In this document: positions 25,470 to 33,630 of the stretch, one piece after another | How the letters are laid out: each line of letters starts with the position of its first letter | Numbering within the stretch: the stretch's first letter is position 1 | Assembly (NCBI GenBank): GCA_963678775.2 | Contig: CAXXGR010000007.1 | Coordinates: forward strand, 558,001-622,000 | Direction: 5' to 3' | Length of the DNA: 64,000 nt | From: JBFHIJ01 sp963678775 | GTDB taxonomy: Bacteria; Bacteroidota; Ignavibacteria; Kapaibacteriales; UBA2268 | Program-made: the position numbers and the translations under genes | Notes under the pieces: generated by a model | What the model saw: the letters and a program-made list of their open reading frames with translations, nothing else | Databases searched by the model: none | What the model was told of the DNA's origin: nothing

Positions 25470-26602
25470 GTACCTTTTTTAGTTTAGAAAAAACAGATGC
25501 AAACAGCAAGGCAAGATTAGGCAAATTAACTACCGATCATGGTGAAATTCCAACTCCTATCTTTATGCCTGTTGGAACTCAAGGCTCCGTAAAAGCATTG
25601 CAGCAAAGAGAACTATATGAGTTAGACGCCAAAATTATACTTGGTAATACTTACCATTTATATCTTCGTCCCGGAACTGAGACGATGGAACATTTCGGTG
25701 GTCTGCATAAATTTATGGGCTGGGACAGACCAATATTGACGGACAGTGGTGGCTATCAGATTTTTTCTCTAAAAGAGTTACGGAAAATTACGGAACAAGG
25801 TGCAGAGTTTCGTTCTCATTTAGATGGCTCGAAACACTTCTTTTCTCCTGAAAACGTGGTGGGAATCCAAAAATCGCATGGGTCGGACATTGTTATGGTA
25901 TTAGATGAATGTGCTCCATATCCGGCTGAGGAATCTTATGTTATTAAATCTATGCAAATGTCGCTTAGATGGGCAGAAAGATGCAAAAAAGAATTTGATA
26001 AGACGGAAGGAAAATATGGTCATCGCCAATTCTTATTCGGAATAGGGCAAGGTGGTATGTATGCTGATTTGAGAAAGCAATATACAAAACAAATGATAGA
26101 TTTAGATTTTGACGGATATGCTATTGGTGGACTTTCTGTTGGAGAGCCTGCAGAAATTATGTATGAACTTACAGATGTTTGCACTGATATCTTACCGACT
26201 GATAAACCAAGATACTTAATGGGGGTTGGCACTCCTGAGAATATATTGGAAGGTATAGAGCGTGGAATAGATATGTTTGATTGTGTGATGCCCACACGAA
26301 ATGCACGAAACGGTCAGCTGTTTACAACTCACGGTAAAATAAATATCAAAAATGCAAAATATAAACTATCTGATAATATTATAGACGAAAATATTGATTC
26401 TTATGCCAGCAATAATTTTTCATTGGGCTACTTGAGACATCTTTTTGTAGCTAATGAAATACTTGCACTACAATTAGCGTCAATGCACAATATTGCTTTT
26501 TACTTATGGTTGGTTAAGAACGCCAGAGAGCATATTAAAACAGGTGACTTTACTCAGTGGAAAAAAGAAATGCTTGATAAATTTAATTCAAATATGTTAT
26601 AA
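25466..26602 (+). CDS. tgt: tRNA-guanine transglycosylase, zinc-ligand cysteines absent
   Basis: A 378-residue TGT that exchanges G34 for preQ1 in GUN-anticodon tRNAs, the step before QueA (encoded at 52366-53598). The active-site elements are kept: LTDSGGYQIFSL with the catalytic-base Asp, FGIGQGGMYADLR, GYAIGGLSVGE and GIDMFDCVMPTRNARNGQ with the nucleophile Asp. The zinc site is not. Where other TGTs have CxCxxC followed 25 residues later by His, this protein reads IDSYAS with isoleucine and two serines in the cysteine positions, while the His (SMHNIAF) and the spacing of 25 are retained. It sits between VanZ-like and yajC; tgt-yajC is a common pair. Confidence 0.95.
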   Translation: MSTFFSLEKTDANSKARLGKLTTDHGEIPTPIFMPVGTQGSVKALQQRELYELDAKIILGNTYHLYLRPGTETMEHFGGLHKFMGWDRPILTDSGGYQIFSLKELRKITEQGAEFRSHLDGSKHFFSPENVVGIQKSHGSDIVMVLDECAPYPAEESYVIKSMQMSLRWAERCKKEFDKTEGKYGHRQFLFGIGQGGMYADLRKQYTKQMIDLDFDGYAIGGLSVGEPAEIMYELTDVCTDILPTDKPRYLMGVGTPENILEGIERGIDMFDCVMPTRNARNGQLFTTHGKINIKNAKYKLSDNIIDENIDSYASNNFSLGYLRHLFVANEILALQLASMHNIAFYLWLVKNAREHIKTGDFTQWKKEMLDKFNSNML

Positions 26603-26617
26603 TAGAGGAGAGAAAAA

Positions 26618-26929
26618 ATGGAATTTTTACACTTAATAGCTATGGCAGGTCAAGCAGGTGGAGATCAAGGTGGTGGCAATATGGTTGGTACCTTGGTGAT
26701 GTTTGGAGGTGTTATTCTTATCATGTACTTCATGATGATTAGACCACAACAAAAACGTCAAAAAGAACACCAAGCTATGCTTAGTGCAATTAAAAAAGGT
26801 GATAAAGTAGTAACTTCATCAGGAATGCACGGTAAAGTAGTAGATGTAGATGAAAAAACTGCTTTAGTTGAAGTAGCCGATAATGTTAAAATAAGATTTG
26901 AAAAAGTTGCTATTGCTTCTAAGTCTTAA
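26618..26929 (+). CDS. yajC: Preprotein translocase subunit YajC
   Basis: A 103-residue single-pass membrane protein. A glycine-rich start is followed by the hydrophobic segment MVGTLVMFGGVILIMYFMMI and directly by the family hallmark RPQQKRQKEHQAMLSAIKKGDKVVTSSGMHGKV. YajC associates with SecDF in the Sec translocon. It starts 15 bp after tgt and has AGAGGAG upstream as a good ribosome site. secD and secF are not next to it here; ribBA follows after a hairpin. Confidence 0.96.
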   Translation: MEFLHLIAMAGQAGGDQGGGNMVGTLVMFGGVILIMYFMMIRPQQKRQKEHQAMLSAIKKGDKVVTSSGMHGKVVDVDEKTALVEVADNVKIRFEKVAIASKS

Positions 26930-26990
26930 TTTTTTTTATTAAGAAAAAATTTTGTAACTTGACAGCGTAGTTCAATAAGAAATGACTATA

Positions 26991-27025
26991 AATCTTTCAC
27001 CGCACTAAACGGTGAAAGATTTGTT
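26991..27025 (+). terminator. Probable terminator after yajC
   Basis: A perfect 12-bp inverted repeat AATCTTTCACCG / CGGTGAAAGATT with a 7-base loop, followed by TGTTTATT. The T-run is weak, so it may be an attenuator or a processing hairpin. No FMN-riboswitch motifs were recognised before ribBA. Confidence 0.6.
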
Positions 27026-27063
27026 TATTATATAGGGTAGTTACAATATAACCGAGAACGGAT

Positions 27064-28263
27064 ATGATAAATACAATTGAAGAGGCATTACAAGATTTAG
27101 TGTCTGGCAAGATGATTGTGGTAATGGACGATGAAGATAGAGAAAACGAAGGTGATTTGATTTGTGCTGCGGAGCTTATTACGCCGCAGACAGTAAACTT
27201 TATGGCTTCTAAAGGAAAAGGGTTGATTTGCGTTTCAATTACTCCCGATAGAGCACAAGAGCTAAATCTGGATGTAATGGTACGAGATAATTCCGCCTTG
27301 CACGAAACTAAATTTACTGTATCTGTTGATTTTGCTCATGGCACTACCACAGGTATATCAGCAAATGATAGAGCTGCAACAATAAGAGCTATAGCAAATA
27401 AAGATACAAAACCGGCAGATTTACTCCGTCCGGGGCATATTTTCCCGTTGATAGCAGTGAAAGAAGGAGTATTGAGAAGAGCCGGCCACACTGAAGCAAC
27501 TGTTGATTTGATGAGGCTAGCAGGTTTGAAGCCTACGGGAGTACTATGCGAAATAATCAAAGAAGATGGGCAAATGGCCAGGATGCCGGAACTAATTGAG
27601 TTCGCAAAAGAGCATAATCTCAAAGTTATCACAGTAAAAGATTTAATAGCCTATAGATTAAGAAAAGAATCTCTTGTTCAATGCGTTGCAGAAGCGGATG
27701 CTCCTACAGAGTATGGACATTTCAAAATTAAAGTATACGAAAATATTGTTGATGGTAAAGAACATGTTGCCTTGGTTAAAGGCACTTGGACAGAAGAAGA
27801 TGATATATTAGTAAGAGTGCATTCTGAGTGTTTTACCGGAGACGTGTTTGGTTCTTTGAGATGTGATTGTGGTTCGCAGTTGCACGCATCACTGAAGATG
27901 ATTGAAAAAGAGGGCAGAGGCGTATTGCTTTATATGAGGCAAGAAGGCAGAGGAATCGGACTAATAAATAAAGTTAAAGCCTATGCTTTACAGGAAAAAG
28001 GTTTTGATACTGTAGAGGCTAACTTGGAACTCGGCTTTGTGGCTGATGGAAGAGATTATGGTATTGGGGCTCAGATACTGATGAACCTTAATGTAAAAAA
28101 AATGCGATTATTGACTAATAATCCTAAAAAACGAGTTGGTCTCGAATCTTATGGGTTAAATGTTACAGAAAGAGTTCCAGTTGAGATTGTACCAAATAAA
28201 TGTAACATCCATTATTTGGAAACAAAAAAAACTAAAATGGGACACCTATTGTCAAACTTGTAA
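27064..28263 (+). CDS. ribBA: Bifunctional 3,4-dihydroxy-2-butanone-4-phosphate synthase / GTP cyclohydrolase II
   Basis: A 399-residue riboflavin-biosynthesis fusion. The RibB domain (1-200) has DDEDRENEGDLICAAE, the TTGISANDRAATIRA region and RAGHTEATVDLMRLAG. The RibA domain (about 205-399) has VHSECFTGDVFGSLRCDCG with all three zinc cysteines, YMRQEGRGIGLINK, ANLELGFVADGRDYGIGAQI and the C-terminal LLTNNPKKRVGLESYG. It supplies both precursors of lumazine synthase from ribulose-5-phosphate and GTP. It is preceded by a hairpin and followed 34 bp later by greA. No other rib genes are in view. Confidence 0.98.
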   Translation: MINTIEEALQDLVSGKMIVVMDDEDRENEGDLICAAELITPQTVNFMASKGKGLICVSITPDRAQELNLDVMVRDNSALHETKFTVSVDFAHGTTTGISANDRAATIRAIANKDTKPADLLRPGHIFPLIAVKEGVLRRAGHTEATVDLMRLAGLKPTGVLCEIIKEDGQMARMPELIEFAKEHNLKVITVKDLIAYRLRKESLVQCVAEADAPTEYGHFKIKVYENIVDGKEHVALVKGTWTEEDDILVRVHSECFTGDVFGSLRCDCGSQLHASLKMIEKEGRGVLLYMRQEGRGIGLINKVKAYALQEKGFDTVEANLELGFVADGRDYGIGAQILMNLNVKKMRLLTNNPKKRVGLESYGLNVTERVPVEIVPNKCNIHYLETKKTKMGHLLSNL

Positions 28264-28297
28264 ATAAATTATTAAAATATTAAGAAGGGTAAATGCT

Positions 28298-28771
28298 ATG
28301 TCAGAAATCATTTACATGACTAAAGAAAGAGTCAGAGAAATAGAGGCAGAGTTGAACGATCTCAAAGGTAGAGGCCGAAGAGAAGTAGCTCAAAAGATAG
28401 CCGAAGCTCGCTCGCACGGGGATTTATCTGAAAATGCAGATTATGATGCAGCTAAGGATGAACAGGGACTTTTAGAAATGAGAATTGCAAAATTATCTCA
28501 AATCCTTTCCAAATCTCAAGTGATTAAAGCGGATGAGTTCCCTGACGACAAAGTATATATATTAACGAAAGTTACTTTGAGAAATATTATTACTGAACAG
28601 GAATTTGAATACCAATTAGTGAGTGCTGAAGAAGCAGACTTTGAAAGAAATAAAATAGCTGTATCTTCTCCTTTAGGCAAATCCCTGATGGGTAAACAGC
28701 TCGGAGATATTGCCGAAGTAGTTGTACCTGCCGGAAATACTAAATATGAGATTGTCAAAATAGGCAAATAA
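28298..28771 (+). CDS. greA: Transcription elongation factor GreA
   Basis: A 157-residue GreA of normal length. The N-terminal coiled coil carries the acidic tip (GDLSENADYDAAKDEQG near residues 41-60, with the D-E-N-A-x-Y-D core that donates metal ligands to RNA polymerase). The C-terminal FKBP-like domain ends in SSPLGKSLMGKQLGDIAEV. GreA stimulates transcript cleavage in backtracked RNA polymerase. It follows ribBA by 34 bp, with AAGAAGGG as the ribosome site. Confidence 0.97.
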   Translation: MSEIIYMTKERVREIEAELNDLKGRGRREVAQKIAEARSHGDLSENADYDAAKDEQGLLEMRIAKLSQILSKSQVIKADEFPDDKVYILTKVTLRNIITEQEFEYQLVSAEEADFERNKIAVSSPLGKSLMGKQLGDIAEVVVPAGNTKYEIVKIGK

Positions 28772-28783
28772 AAAATTCAACTT

Positions 28784-28810
28784 ACGTCCATCTAAAGGTG
28801 GGCGTTTGTT
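28784..28810 (+). terminator. Probable terminator after greA
   Basis: ACGTCCATC (28784-28792) can pair with GGTGGGCGT (28797-28805) in RNA, using two G-U pairs and a 4-base loop, followed by TTGTT. It ends 42 bp before the palindrome that precedes the sigma operon. Confidence 0.55.
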
Positions 28811-28846
28811 ATGTAAAATATTTTTTCTTCAGATTAAACCTTTTGC

Positions 28847-28864
28847 CTTTGAAACGTTTCAAAG
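28847..28864. promoter_or_regulatory. 18-bp perfect palindrome upstream of the ECF sigma gene
   Basis: CTTTGAAACGTTTCAAAG is a perfect palindrome ending 24 bp before the sigma-gene ATG. It contains GAAAC, a common -35 core of ECF-dependent promoters, with CGG 16 bases later where a -10 would lie. It could therefore be an operator for a dimeric regulator, an autoregulated promoter, or both. It has no T-run, so it is unlikely to be a terminator. Confidence 0.5.
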
Positions 28865-28888
28865 TAGTAATCGGAAAATGGAGAAAAG

Positions 28889-29468
28889 GTGATGAGTGAT
28901 TTGGCTTTATCTTATAATACTGATGCAGAAATAATCCAGGATTATTGTGAAAATGCCAGCGATAGAGCAGCTACAGCATTTGTGCGTAAGTATCAGAACT
29001 TTGTATATTCTACAGCGTTTAGATATTTAAATAGTCACGATGATGCAGATGATGCTGCTCAAGAAGCCTTTATAAGAGCTTTAAATAATTTGAATAAGTT
29101 CAAAGCAGATTCAGGAGTTAAAACATGGCTATATCGCATAACTGTAAATGTATGCTTGAATTTGCAAAGAAAGAAAAAAGTAAGATCAATTTTTTAAAGT
29201 CTTTGACGATAATGATCCACGAGATATTCCATTAGAAAAACATTTACCGGATAGAGATATTCAAATAAAAGAATTTGAAGAAAATTTTTTAGATATACTA
29301 TCATCATTACCGAAAAAACAACGAGAAACATTTGCTCTTCGCTATTTTGATGAGATGAGCTATGAAGAAATATCAAATCTACTTGGCACTAGTGTTGGTG
29401 GTTTAAAAGCTAACTATCATCAGGCAGTTAAAAAATTATCAGTATTTTTCGCTAAGGGGGAAGTTTAG
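28889..29468 (+). pseudogene. ECF-family RNA polymerase sigma factor, frameshifted
   Basis: Two frames together make one sigma-70 family (ECF-size, about 190 aa) protein. The first frame (28889-29197) has region 2: AATAFVRKYQNFVYSTAFRY, DDADDAAQEAFIRALNNLNK and KTWLYRITVNVCLNLQRKKK. It stops in a run of six T (29190-29195). The next frame (open from about 29184, stop 29466-29468) carries region 4: ILSSLPKKQRETFALRYFDE and MSYEEISNLLGTSVGGLKAN. Removing one T would restore one open frame. The cause may be a real mutation, a sequencing or assembly error, transcript slippage or +1 recoding at TTT-TAA. The anti-sigma candidate gene starts 2 bp after the stop. Confidence 0.85.
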
Positions 29469-29470
29469 AG

Positions 29471-30163
29471 ATGGCTAATCAAAATTTATATAAAACACTT
29501 CAAGAAATGATGCCTGACTATATTTTTGGAGATTTAAATTCTCAAGAGAAATCTTATTTTGAAGAAAATTTTATTGATTTTCCTGATTTAGTTGAAGAAG
29601 TCGAGCAAGGTAAGGCAGTTTTTGATAAATTAGATAAAATGGAAATAGATAAAAAGCTCACAGAAAAGACTAGAAATCTATCTGTAAAAGTAAATCAAAG
29701 AAGACACTATGAAATGACATATACGCAAAAAAGAACAAGATTCTTTATGAGATATTTGGCACCTATGGCCTCTTTAGCTATTGTAGCATTCTTAATATTT
29801 ACTCCGCTTGGAAAAAGAATGATGATGCCTGATGTGGTCACAGAAAAAATTCAAAGTCAAAATCTACAATCTGAACCTATAGAATTCGTAAACTATTCTG
29901 ATTTGCTTGCTATATCTAATGATGGAAATATGGAAAATATATATGAAGTACTAATTGACAATGGTACTTTAGTAGAATCTGAAGATGCATCGCTTACTGA
30001 CATAATTGAGCAAGCTTTTTATTCAGCAATTTCAGAATCTAATACTAACTTGTTACTTAATTCTGTAGGTAATTACTCTGCTATTCAAGATGATTTGTCA
30101 TTATTAAGTGAAGACGATTTTCAATCCATTATTGAGGATTTAAAAAATGAAAACGATTTTTAA
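29471..30163 (+). CDS. Probable membrane-bound anti-sigma factor
   Basis: A 230-residue protein. A cytoplasmic N-terminal part (1-90) begins YKTLQEMMPDYIFGDLNSQE, resembling anti-sigma domains (P-D-Y-x-F-G-x-L-x-x-x-E) that bind ECF sigma factors. One membrane segment follows (about 94-112, YLAPMASLAIVAFLIFTPLG), then a periplasmic acidic tail of about 115 residues. The zinc HxxxCxxC motif of ZAS-type anti-sigmas is absent. It starts 2 bp after the sigma gene, with GGGGGAAG upstream, and overlaps the next gene by 17 bp. Unlike both neighbours, its frame is intact. Assignment rests on gene order, topology and the N-terminal pattern. Confidence 0.78.
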   Translation: MANQNLYKTLQEMMPDYIFGDLNSQEKSYFEENFIDFPDLVEEVEQGKAVFDKLDKMEIDKKLTEKTRNLSVKVNQRRHYEMTYTQKRTRFFMRYLAPMASLAIVAFLIFTPLGKRMMMPDVVTEKIQSQNLQSEPIEFVNYSDLLAISNDGNMENIYEVLIDNGTLVESEDASLTDIIEQAFYSAISESNTNLLLNSVGNYSAIQDDLSLLSEDDFQSIIEDLKNENDF

Positions 30164-30652
30164 AATTTTGCCATTATTTTTTTTATTTGTGATATTTTCA
30201 AATATACAAGCAGATGCTCAAGAAATGGCACTCAATTCAAAAGAGAGATTTTTACAGCTCAAAAAGATTAAGCTGCTAGAAACTCTAGAAATGGATGAGC
30301 AAAACTGCCAATACGTTCTTAATCAAATTTACTGCCATGGAAAAAGATATGGCAAAAATACGTGATGATTTTGACGAATTGAACGCTCAACTTAATAAAT
30401 TAATTAGACAGGATGCTAGCGATAAAGAACTCAGAAGCTGCCATTAAAAAAGTTGAGACTAACACAGAGCAAATGCTTAAAGTTAGAAAAACATTTATGT
30501 CAGAAGCCAAAAAAATACTTTCTACCAACCAGTACGCAAAGTATCTGCTCTTTGAGTTTAAGTTTGAAAAACAGGTACATAGACTACTCATGAGAAAGCA
30601 TAGAGGCGGAGATGACAATAGAGGAAGAGGTAAACCAAACGATTGGGATTAG
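30147..30652 (+). pseudogene. Spy/CpxP-like exported protein, two frameshifts
   Basis: Three frames together form one protein of about 168 residues. Frame one (30147-30365) gives a signal peptide (MKTIFKILPLFFLFVIFSNI) and KERFLQLKKIKLLETLEMDE. Frame two, used from about 30330 to 30440, gives AMEKDMAKIRDDFDELNAQL then NKLIRQDASDKEL. Frame three (stop 30650-30652) gives AAIKKVETNTEQMLKVRKTF then MSEAKKILSTNQYAKYLLFE and a KHRGGDDNRGRG tail. The helical pattern resembles Spy/CpxP-like periplasmic stress proteins. Each transition is an apparent one-base gain. Such proteins are typical targets of envelope-stress sigma factors, which fits its place as third gene of this operon. Confidence 0.75.
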
Positions 30653-30669
30653 GCTGATTTTAAAACTTC

Positions 30670-30708
30670 AATCAAAAGCTACTAAAATATTTTTAGTAGC
30701 TTTTGATT
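30670..30708. terminator. Strong terminator, probably bidirectional
   Basis: A perfect 18-bp inverted repeat AATCAAAAGCTACTAAAA / TTTTAGTAGCTTTTGATT with a 3-base loop, followed by ATTTAT. It closes the sigma operon and faces the convergent minus-strand gene. Confidence 0.88.
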
Positions 30709-30783
30709 ATTTATAAGAAGGGTTTACAATATAAGTAAATATGATTATTTAACTGCTTCCTCTTTACAACTCTTAATTTATTT

Positions 30784-31266
30784 TTAGTATACTAGTGGAA
30801 TATTATCTCTCATAGTAACTGAAGATGGATAAGTACGGAAAAACTTATATTTACCATTTTCTATTTCTATAGATGCCGTTATCCTTTGAGTCGCTTTTTC
30901 TCCTACATAAACCAAAGTGCCTTTGTAAATCCATTTTCCTTTCGATTTCTCAGAAATAAAAATACCGGATAGTGGTTTAAGCGATTTTAGCTTCCCATAT
31001 TTTGCTAAATTTAAATTCTGAGCTTTTTTATAAGCTTCATAGTTAAACTTAGATTTATAAGAGTCTGACAAAAAGTTGTCATAGGCTTTTTGAAAATCAC
31101 CGTTACTAACAGAGTTAGCATAAGGAATAAATAGATCCTGTTCAAGCAATGGTGTCGTATTGCTTTGTAAGTCTTTGGTCTGTACAAAACCAATTATTCC
31201 CATAACTGAAGTCAAAATTACAATTCCTGTAATCAAAAGTATATCATGTAAACGAGGTTTAGTCAT
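30784..31266 (-). CDS. Hypothetical membrane-anchored protein, NTF2/DUF4864-like
   Basis: The start is set at ATG 31266 (MTKPRLHDILLITG); a longer frame from 31320 adds 18 residues of no clear use. The 160-residue product has one N-terminal membrane helix (about residues 8-28). The extracytoplasmic domain FIPYANSVSNGDFQKAYDNF, then LSDSYKSKFNYEAYKKAQNL and a four-strand sheet (KWIYKGTLVYVGEKATQRIT, ASIEIENGKYKFFR), follows the cone-shaped NTF2-like/DUF4864 pattern. Members of that group have no common function. It converges on the sigma operon and is not obviously tied to it. Confidence 0.65.
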   Translation of the reverse strand: MTKPRLHDILLITGIVILTSVMGIIGFVQTKDLQSNTTPLLEQDLFIPYANSVSNGDFQKAYDNFLSDSYKSKFNYEAYKKAQNLNLAKYGKLKSLKPLSGIFISEKSKGKWIYKGTLVYVGEKATQRITASIEIENGKYKFFRTYPSSVTMRDNIPLVY

Positions 31267-31320
31267 AGCAAGTCCATATAAATTAAATACACATGATTTT
31301 GATAAAAAAATTGTGTTCAT

Positions 31321-31599
31321 TCGAATATTTTATGCAATTTGAATAAAGTATCACATGAAATATTTGGCAAAACAAAACAATAAACTATCAAAGTATAACG
31401 GGTTAATCGCCCTTCAAGTGTACTTTAAAATAGTATGGAATATATATTAAATCGTACTAATAGACTGATATATCAAGCAAAAGTTTCAATTTATAACCAA
31501 TAGGGTTATAATTTATTCCATTAGATTGGTAAATTTGCAGTCAACTATGTACTGGAAAAAAATATTCCTTTTTATTTCAATTTCTCTTGAGGAGAGGAA
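31321..31599. other. Non-coding stretch upstream of the decarboxylase operon
   Basis: No gene was recognised in these 279 bp between the divergent 160-aa gene and mmdA. A TAAATTTG octamer at 31530-31537 is the only promoter-like element seen, and GAGGAGAGG at 31589-31597 is the strong ribosome site of mmdA. A 31-codon frame at 31354 has no support. Confidence 0.5.
31530..31537 (+). promoter_or_regulatory. Probable -7 promoter element for the decarboxylase operon
   Basis: TAAATTTG matches TAnnTTTG 63 bases before the mmdA start. A clear -33 TTTG at the usual distance is not present, so support comes from the octamer and its position only. Confidence 0.4.
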
Positions 31600-33159
31600 A
31601 TGGCAATACAAGATAAGATTAAAGAATTGATGGAGATGCGTGAAAAAGCGCGTCTTGGTGGTGGGGTCAAAAGAATAGAATCCCAACACAAAAAAGGCAA
31701 ATATACTGCCCGAGAAAGAATTGACATGCTTCTCGACGAAGGGTCATTCGAAGAATTTGATATGTTTGTTAGTCACCGTACTGTTGACTTCGGCTTAGAC
31801 AAAGAAAGTTATTTGTCTGATGGTGTAGTAACAGGTTATGGTACAATTGATGGGCGTTTGGTCTATTTATTCTCTCAAGATTTTACAGTTTTTGGTGGTT
31901 CACTTTCAGAGATGTTTGCCCAAAAAATATGTAAAGTAATGGATCAGGCTCTTAAAGTTGGTGCACCTGTTATTGGCATCAATGATAGTGGTGGAGCTCG
32001 TATCCAAGAGGGTGTAAAATCTTTGGGTGGATATGCTGATATCTTCCAAAGAAATATTAATGCATCAGGCGTTATACCTCAAATTTCTGCAATTTTTGGT
32101 CCTTGTGCCGGTGGTGCTGTTTACTCTCCTGCACTTACTGACTTTATCATCATGACTAAAGATACTTCTTACATGTTTGTTACCGGCCCGAAAGTTGTAA
32201 AAACTGTAACAAATGAAACAGTTACTTCTGAAGAACTTGGTGGAGCTATGGTTCATGCTACTAAATCAGGTGTTACTCATTTCGTAGCTGAAAATGAAGA
32301 TGAAGGTCTTTTGTTAATAAGAAAATTATTATCATATATTCCATCTAATAACTTGGAAGAGCCACCTGCAGTAGTGTGTGATGATCCAATTGATAGATTA
32401 GATGACGAATTAAATGAAATAGTTCCTGAAAATCCAAACAAACCGTATAATGTAAAAGATGTTATCCATTCTATCGCAGATCATGGAGAATTCTTAGAAG
32501 TACATAGAAACTATGCTCAAAACATGGTAATCGGTTTTGCTAGATTTAATGGTATGTCAGCAGGTATCGTAGCTAACCAACCTAACTATTTGGCTGGTGT
32601 GTTAGATATTAACGCTTCTAGAAAAGCTGCTCGTTTTGTACGTTTTTGTGATGCTTTTAATATCCCAATCGTTACTTTAGTGGATGTACCAGGATTCTTG
32701 CCGGGTACGGCTCAAGAATATGGTGGAATTATTTTACACGGTGCAAAACTTCTATTTGCTTATGGTGAAGCTACAGTTCCTAAAGTAACTTGTATTTTGC
32801 GTAAAGCATACGGTGGAGCTTATGATGTGATGAGTTCTAAACACCTTCGTGGTGATATTAATTATGCTTGGCCAAATTCAGAAATAGCAGTAATGGGACC
32901 AAAAGGTGCTATTGAAGTACTTTTATCTCGTGAGCTAAACCAAATTGGCGATGAAGCAGAAAAAGTAAAACTTATCATGAAAAAAGAAGAAGAATACAAG
33001 CAAAAATTTGCAAATCCTTATGTAGCTGCTAAATATGGTTACATTGATGATGTTATCGAACCAAGAAATACTCGTTTCCGTGTTATTCGTGCTTTGCAAA
33101 TGCTTGCTACTAAAAAAGATCTTAATTTACCTCGTAAACATTCAAACTTACCGTTATAA
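31600..33159 (+). CDS. mmdA: Carboxyltransferase (alpha) subunit of methylmalonyl-CoA decarboxylase / acyl-CoA carboxylase
   Basis: A 519-residue carboxyltransferase with both crotonase-like halves. The N-terminal half has KARLGGGVKRIESQHKKGKY and TARERIDMLLDEGSFEEFD, GGSLSEMFAQKICKVMDQAL, NDSGGARIQEGV and IFGPCAGGAVYSPALTDF. The C-terminal half has VVDVPGFLPGTAQEYGGIIL (read here as VDVPGFLPG), then GAYDVMSSKHLRGD and AWPNSEIAVMGPKGAIEVL. It moves a carboxyl group between methylmalonyl- or propionyl-CoA and biotin. The next three genes encode an OadG-like subunit, a biotin carrier and the sodium-pumping beta subunit. The set is therefore a membrane decarboxylase rather than an ATP-dependent carboxylase; no biotin carboxylase gene is present. 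Confidence 0.94.
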   Translation: MAIQDKIKELMEMREKARLGGGVKRIESQHKKGKYTARERIDMLLDEGSFEEFDMFVSHRTVDFGLDKESYLSDGVVTGYGTIDGRLVYLFSQDFTVFGGSLSEMFAQKICKVMDQALKVGAPVIGINDSGGARIQEGVKSLGGYADIFQRNINASGVIPQISAIFGPCAGGAVYSPALTDFIIMTKDTSYMFVTGPKVVKTVTNETVTSEELGGAMVHATKSGVTHFVAENEDEGLLLIRKLLSYIPSNNLEEPPAVVCDDPIDRLDDELNEIVPENPNKPYNVKDVIHSIADHGEFLEVHRNYAQNMVIGFARFNGMSAGIVANQPNYLAGVLDINASRKAARFVRFCDAFNIPIVTLVDVPGFLPGTAQEYGGIILHGAKLLFAYGEATVPKVTCILRKAYGGAYDVMSSKHLRGDINYAWPNSEIAVMGPKGAIEVLLSRELNQIGDEAEKVKLIMKKEEEYKQKFANPYVAAKYGYIDDVIEPRNTRFRVIRALQMLATKKDLNLPRKHSNLPL

Positions 33160-33176
33160 AAAATTTGGGATAAAAT

Positions 33177-33617
33177 ATGTTTGAATCATTAGTTCAGAAT
33201 AGTATAGTTAAATTTCTTATTGCAGGGACTTCCCAAGCTTCTGAAAGGAGTGGGATAGATTTTAATCTTTCTGCAGCTTTTACTGAGCAATCTATTTCTA
33301 TTACTATAGTTGGTTATTTTGTTGTTTTTGTTGCTTTGTTGATACTTTTTGGATCTATTGCAGCATTTACTACAATAATGATTAATAAACAAAAGAAAAA
33401 TATGGATGCTTCCGGTAAACAGAAAGGATCTGCAAAACGAGAAGACATAGAAATGACCGGTGATGTGAATGCAGCCATTGCTTTAGCTCTTCACATGCAC
33501 TTTGACGAAGCGCATGATTTTGAAAGTACAGTACTTACTATCGAAAAAGTGCAGAGACGTTACTCCCCATGGAGTTCTAAAATTTATTCAATGAGAAGGT
33601 TCCCACGTCAATATTAA
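33177..33617 (+). CDS. OadG-like (gamma/delta) small subunit of the sodium-pumping decarboxylase
   Basis: A 146-residue protein with a single membrane helix near residues 39-63 (ITIVGYFVVFVALLILFGSI), a basic/polar linker and a C-terminal domain ending in YSPWSSKIYSMRRFPRQY. The helix and the F-x-x-L-x-x-x-x-x-x-x-x-R/K-K layout are those of OadG/MmdD proteins, which hold the carboxyltransferase and biotin subunits to the membrane beta subunit. The DVNAAIALALHMHFDEAHDF segment followed by PWSSKI is the pattern of the Bacteroidota version. It starts 17 bp after mmdA and 13 bp before the biotin carrier gene. Confidence 0.85.
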   Translation: MFESLVQNSIVKFLIAGTSQASERSGIDFNLSAAFTEQSISITIVGYFVVFVALLILFGSIAAFTTIMINKQKKNMDASGKQKGSAKREDIEMTGDVNAAIALALHMHFDEAHDFESTVLTIEKVQRRYSPWSSKIYSMRRFPRQY

Positions 33618-33630
33618 TCAGGAATATATA

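Noticed and set aside
31354..31449. 31-codon frame upstream of mmdA
   Set aside because: No ribosome site, no recognisable motif, and it lies in a leader region.
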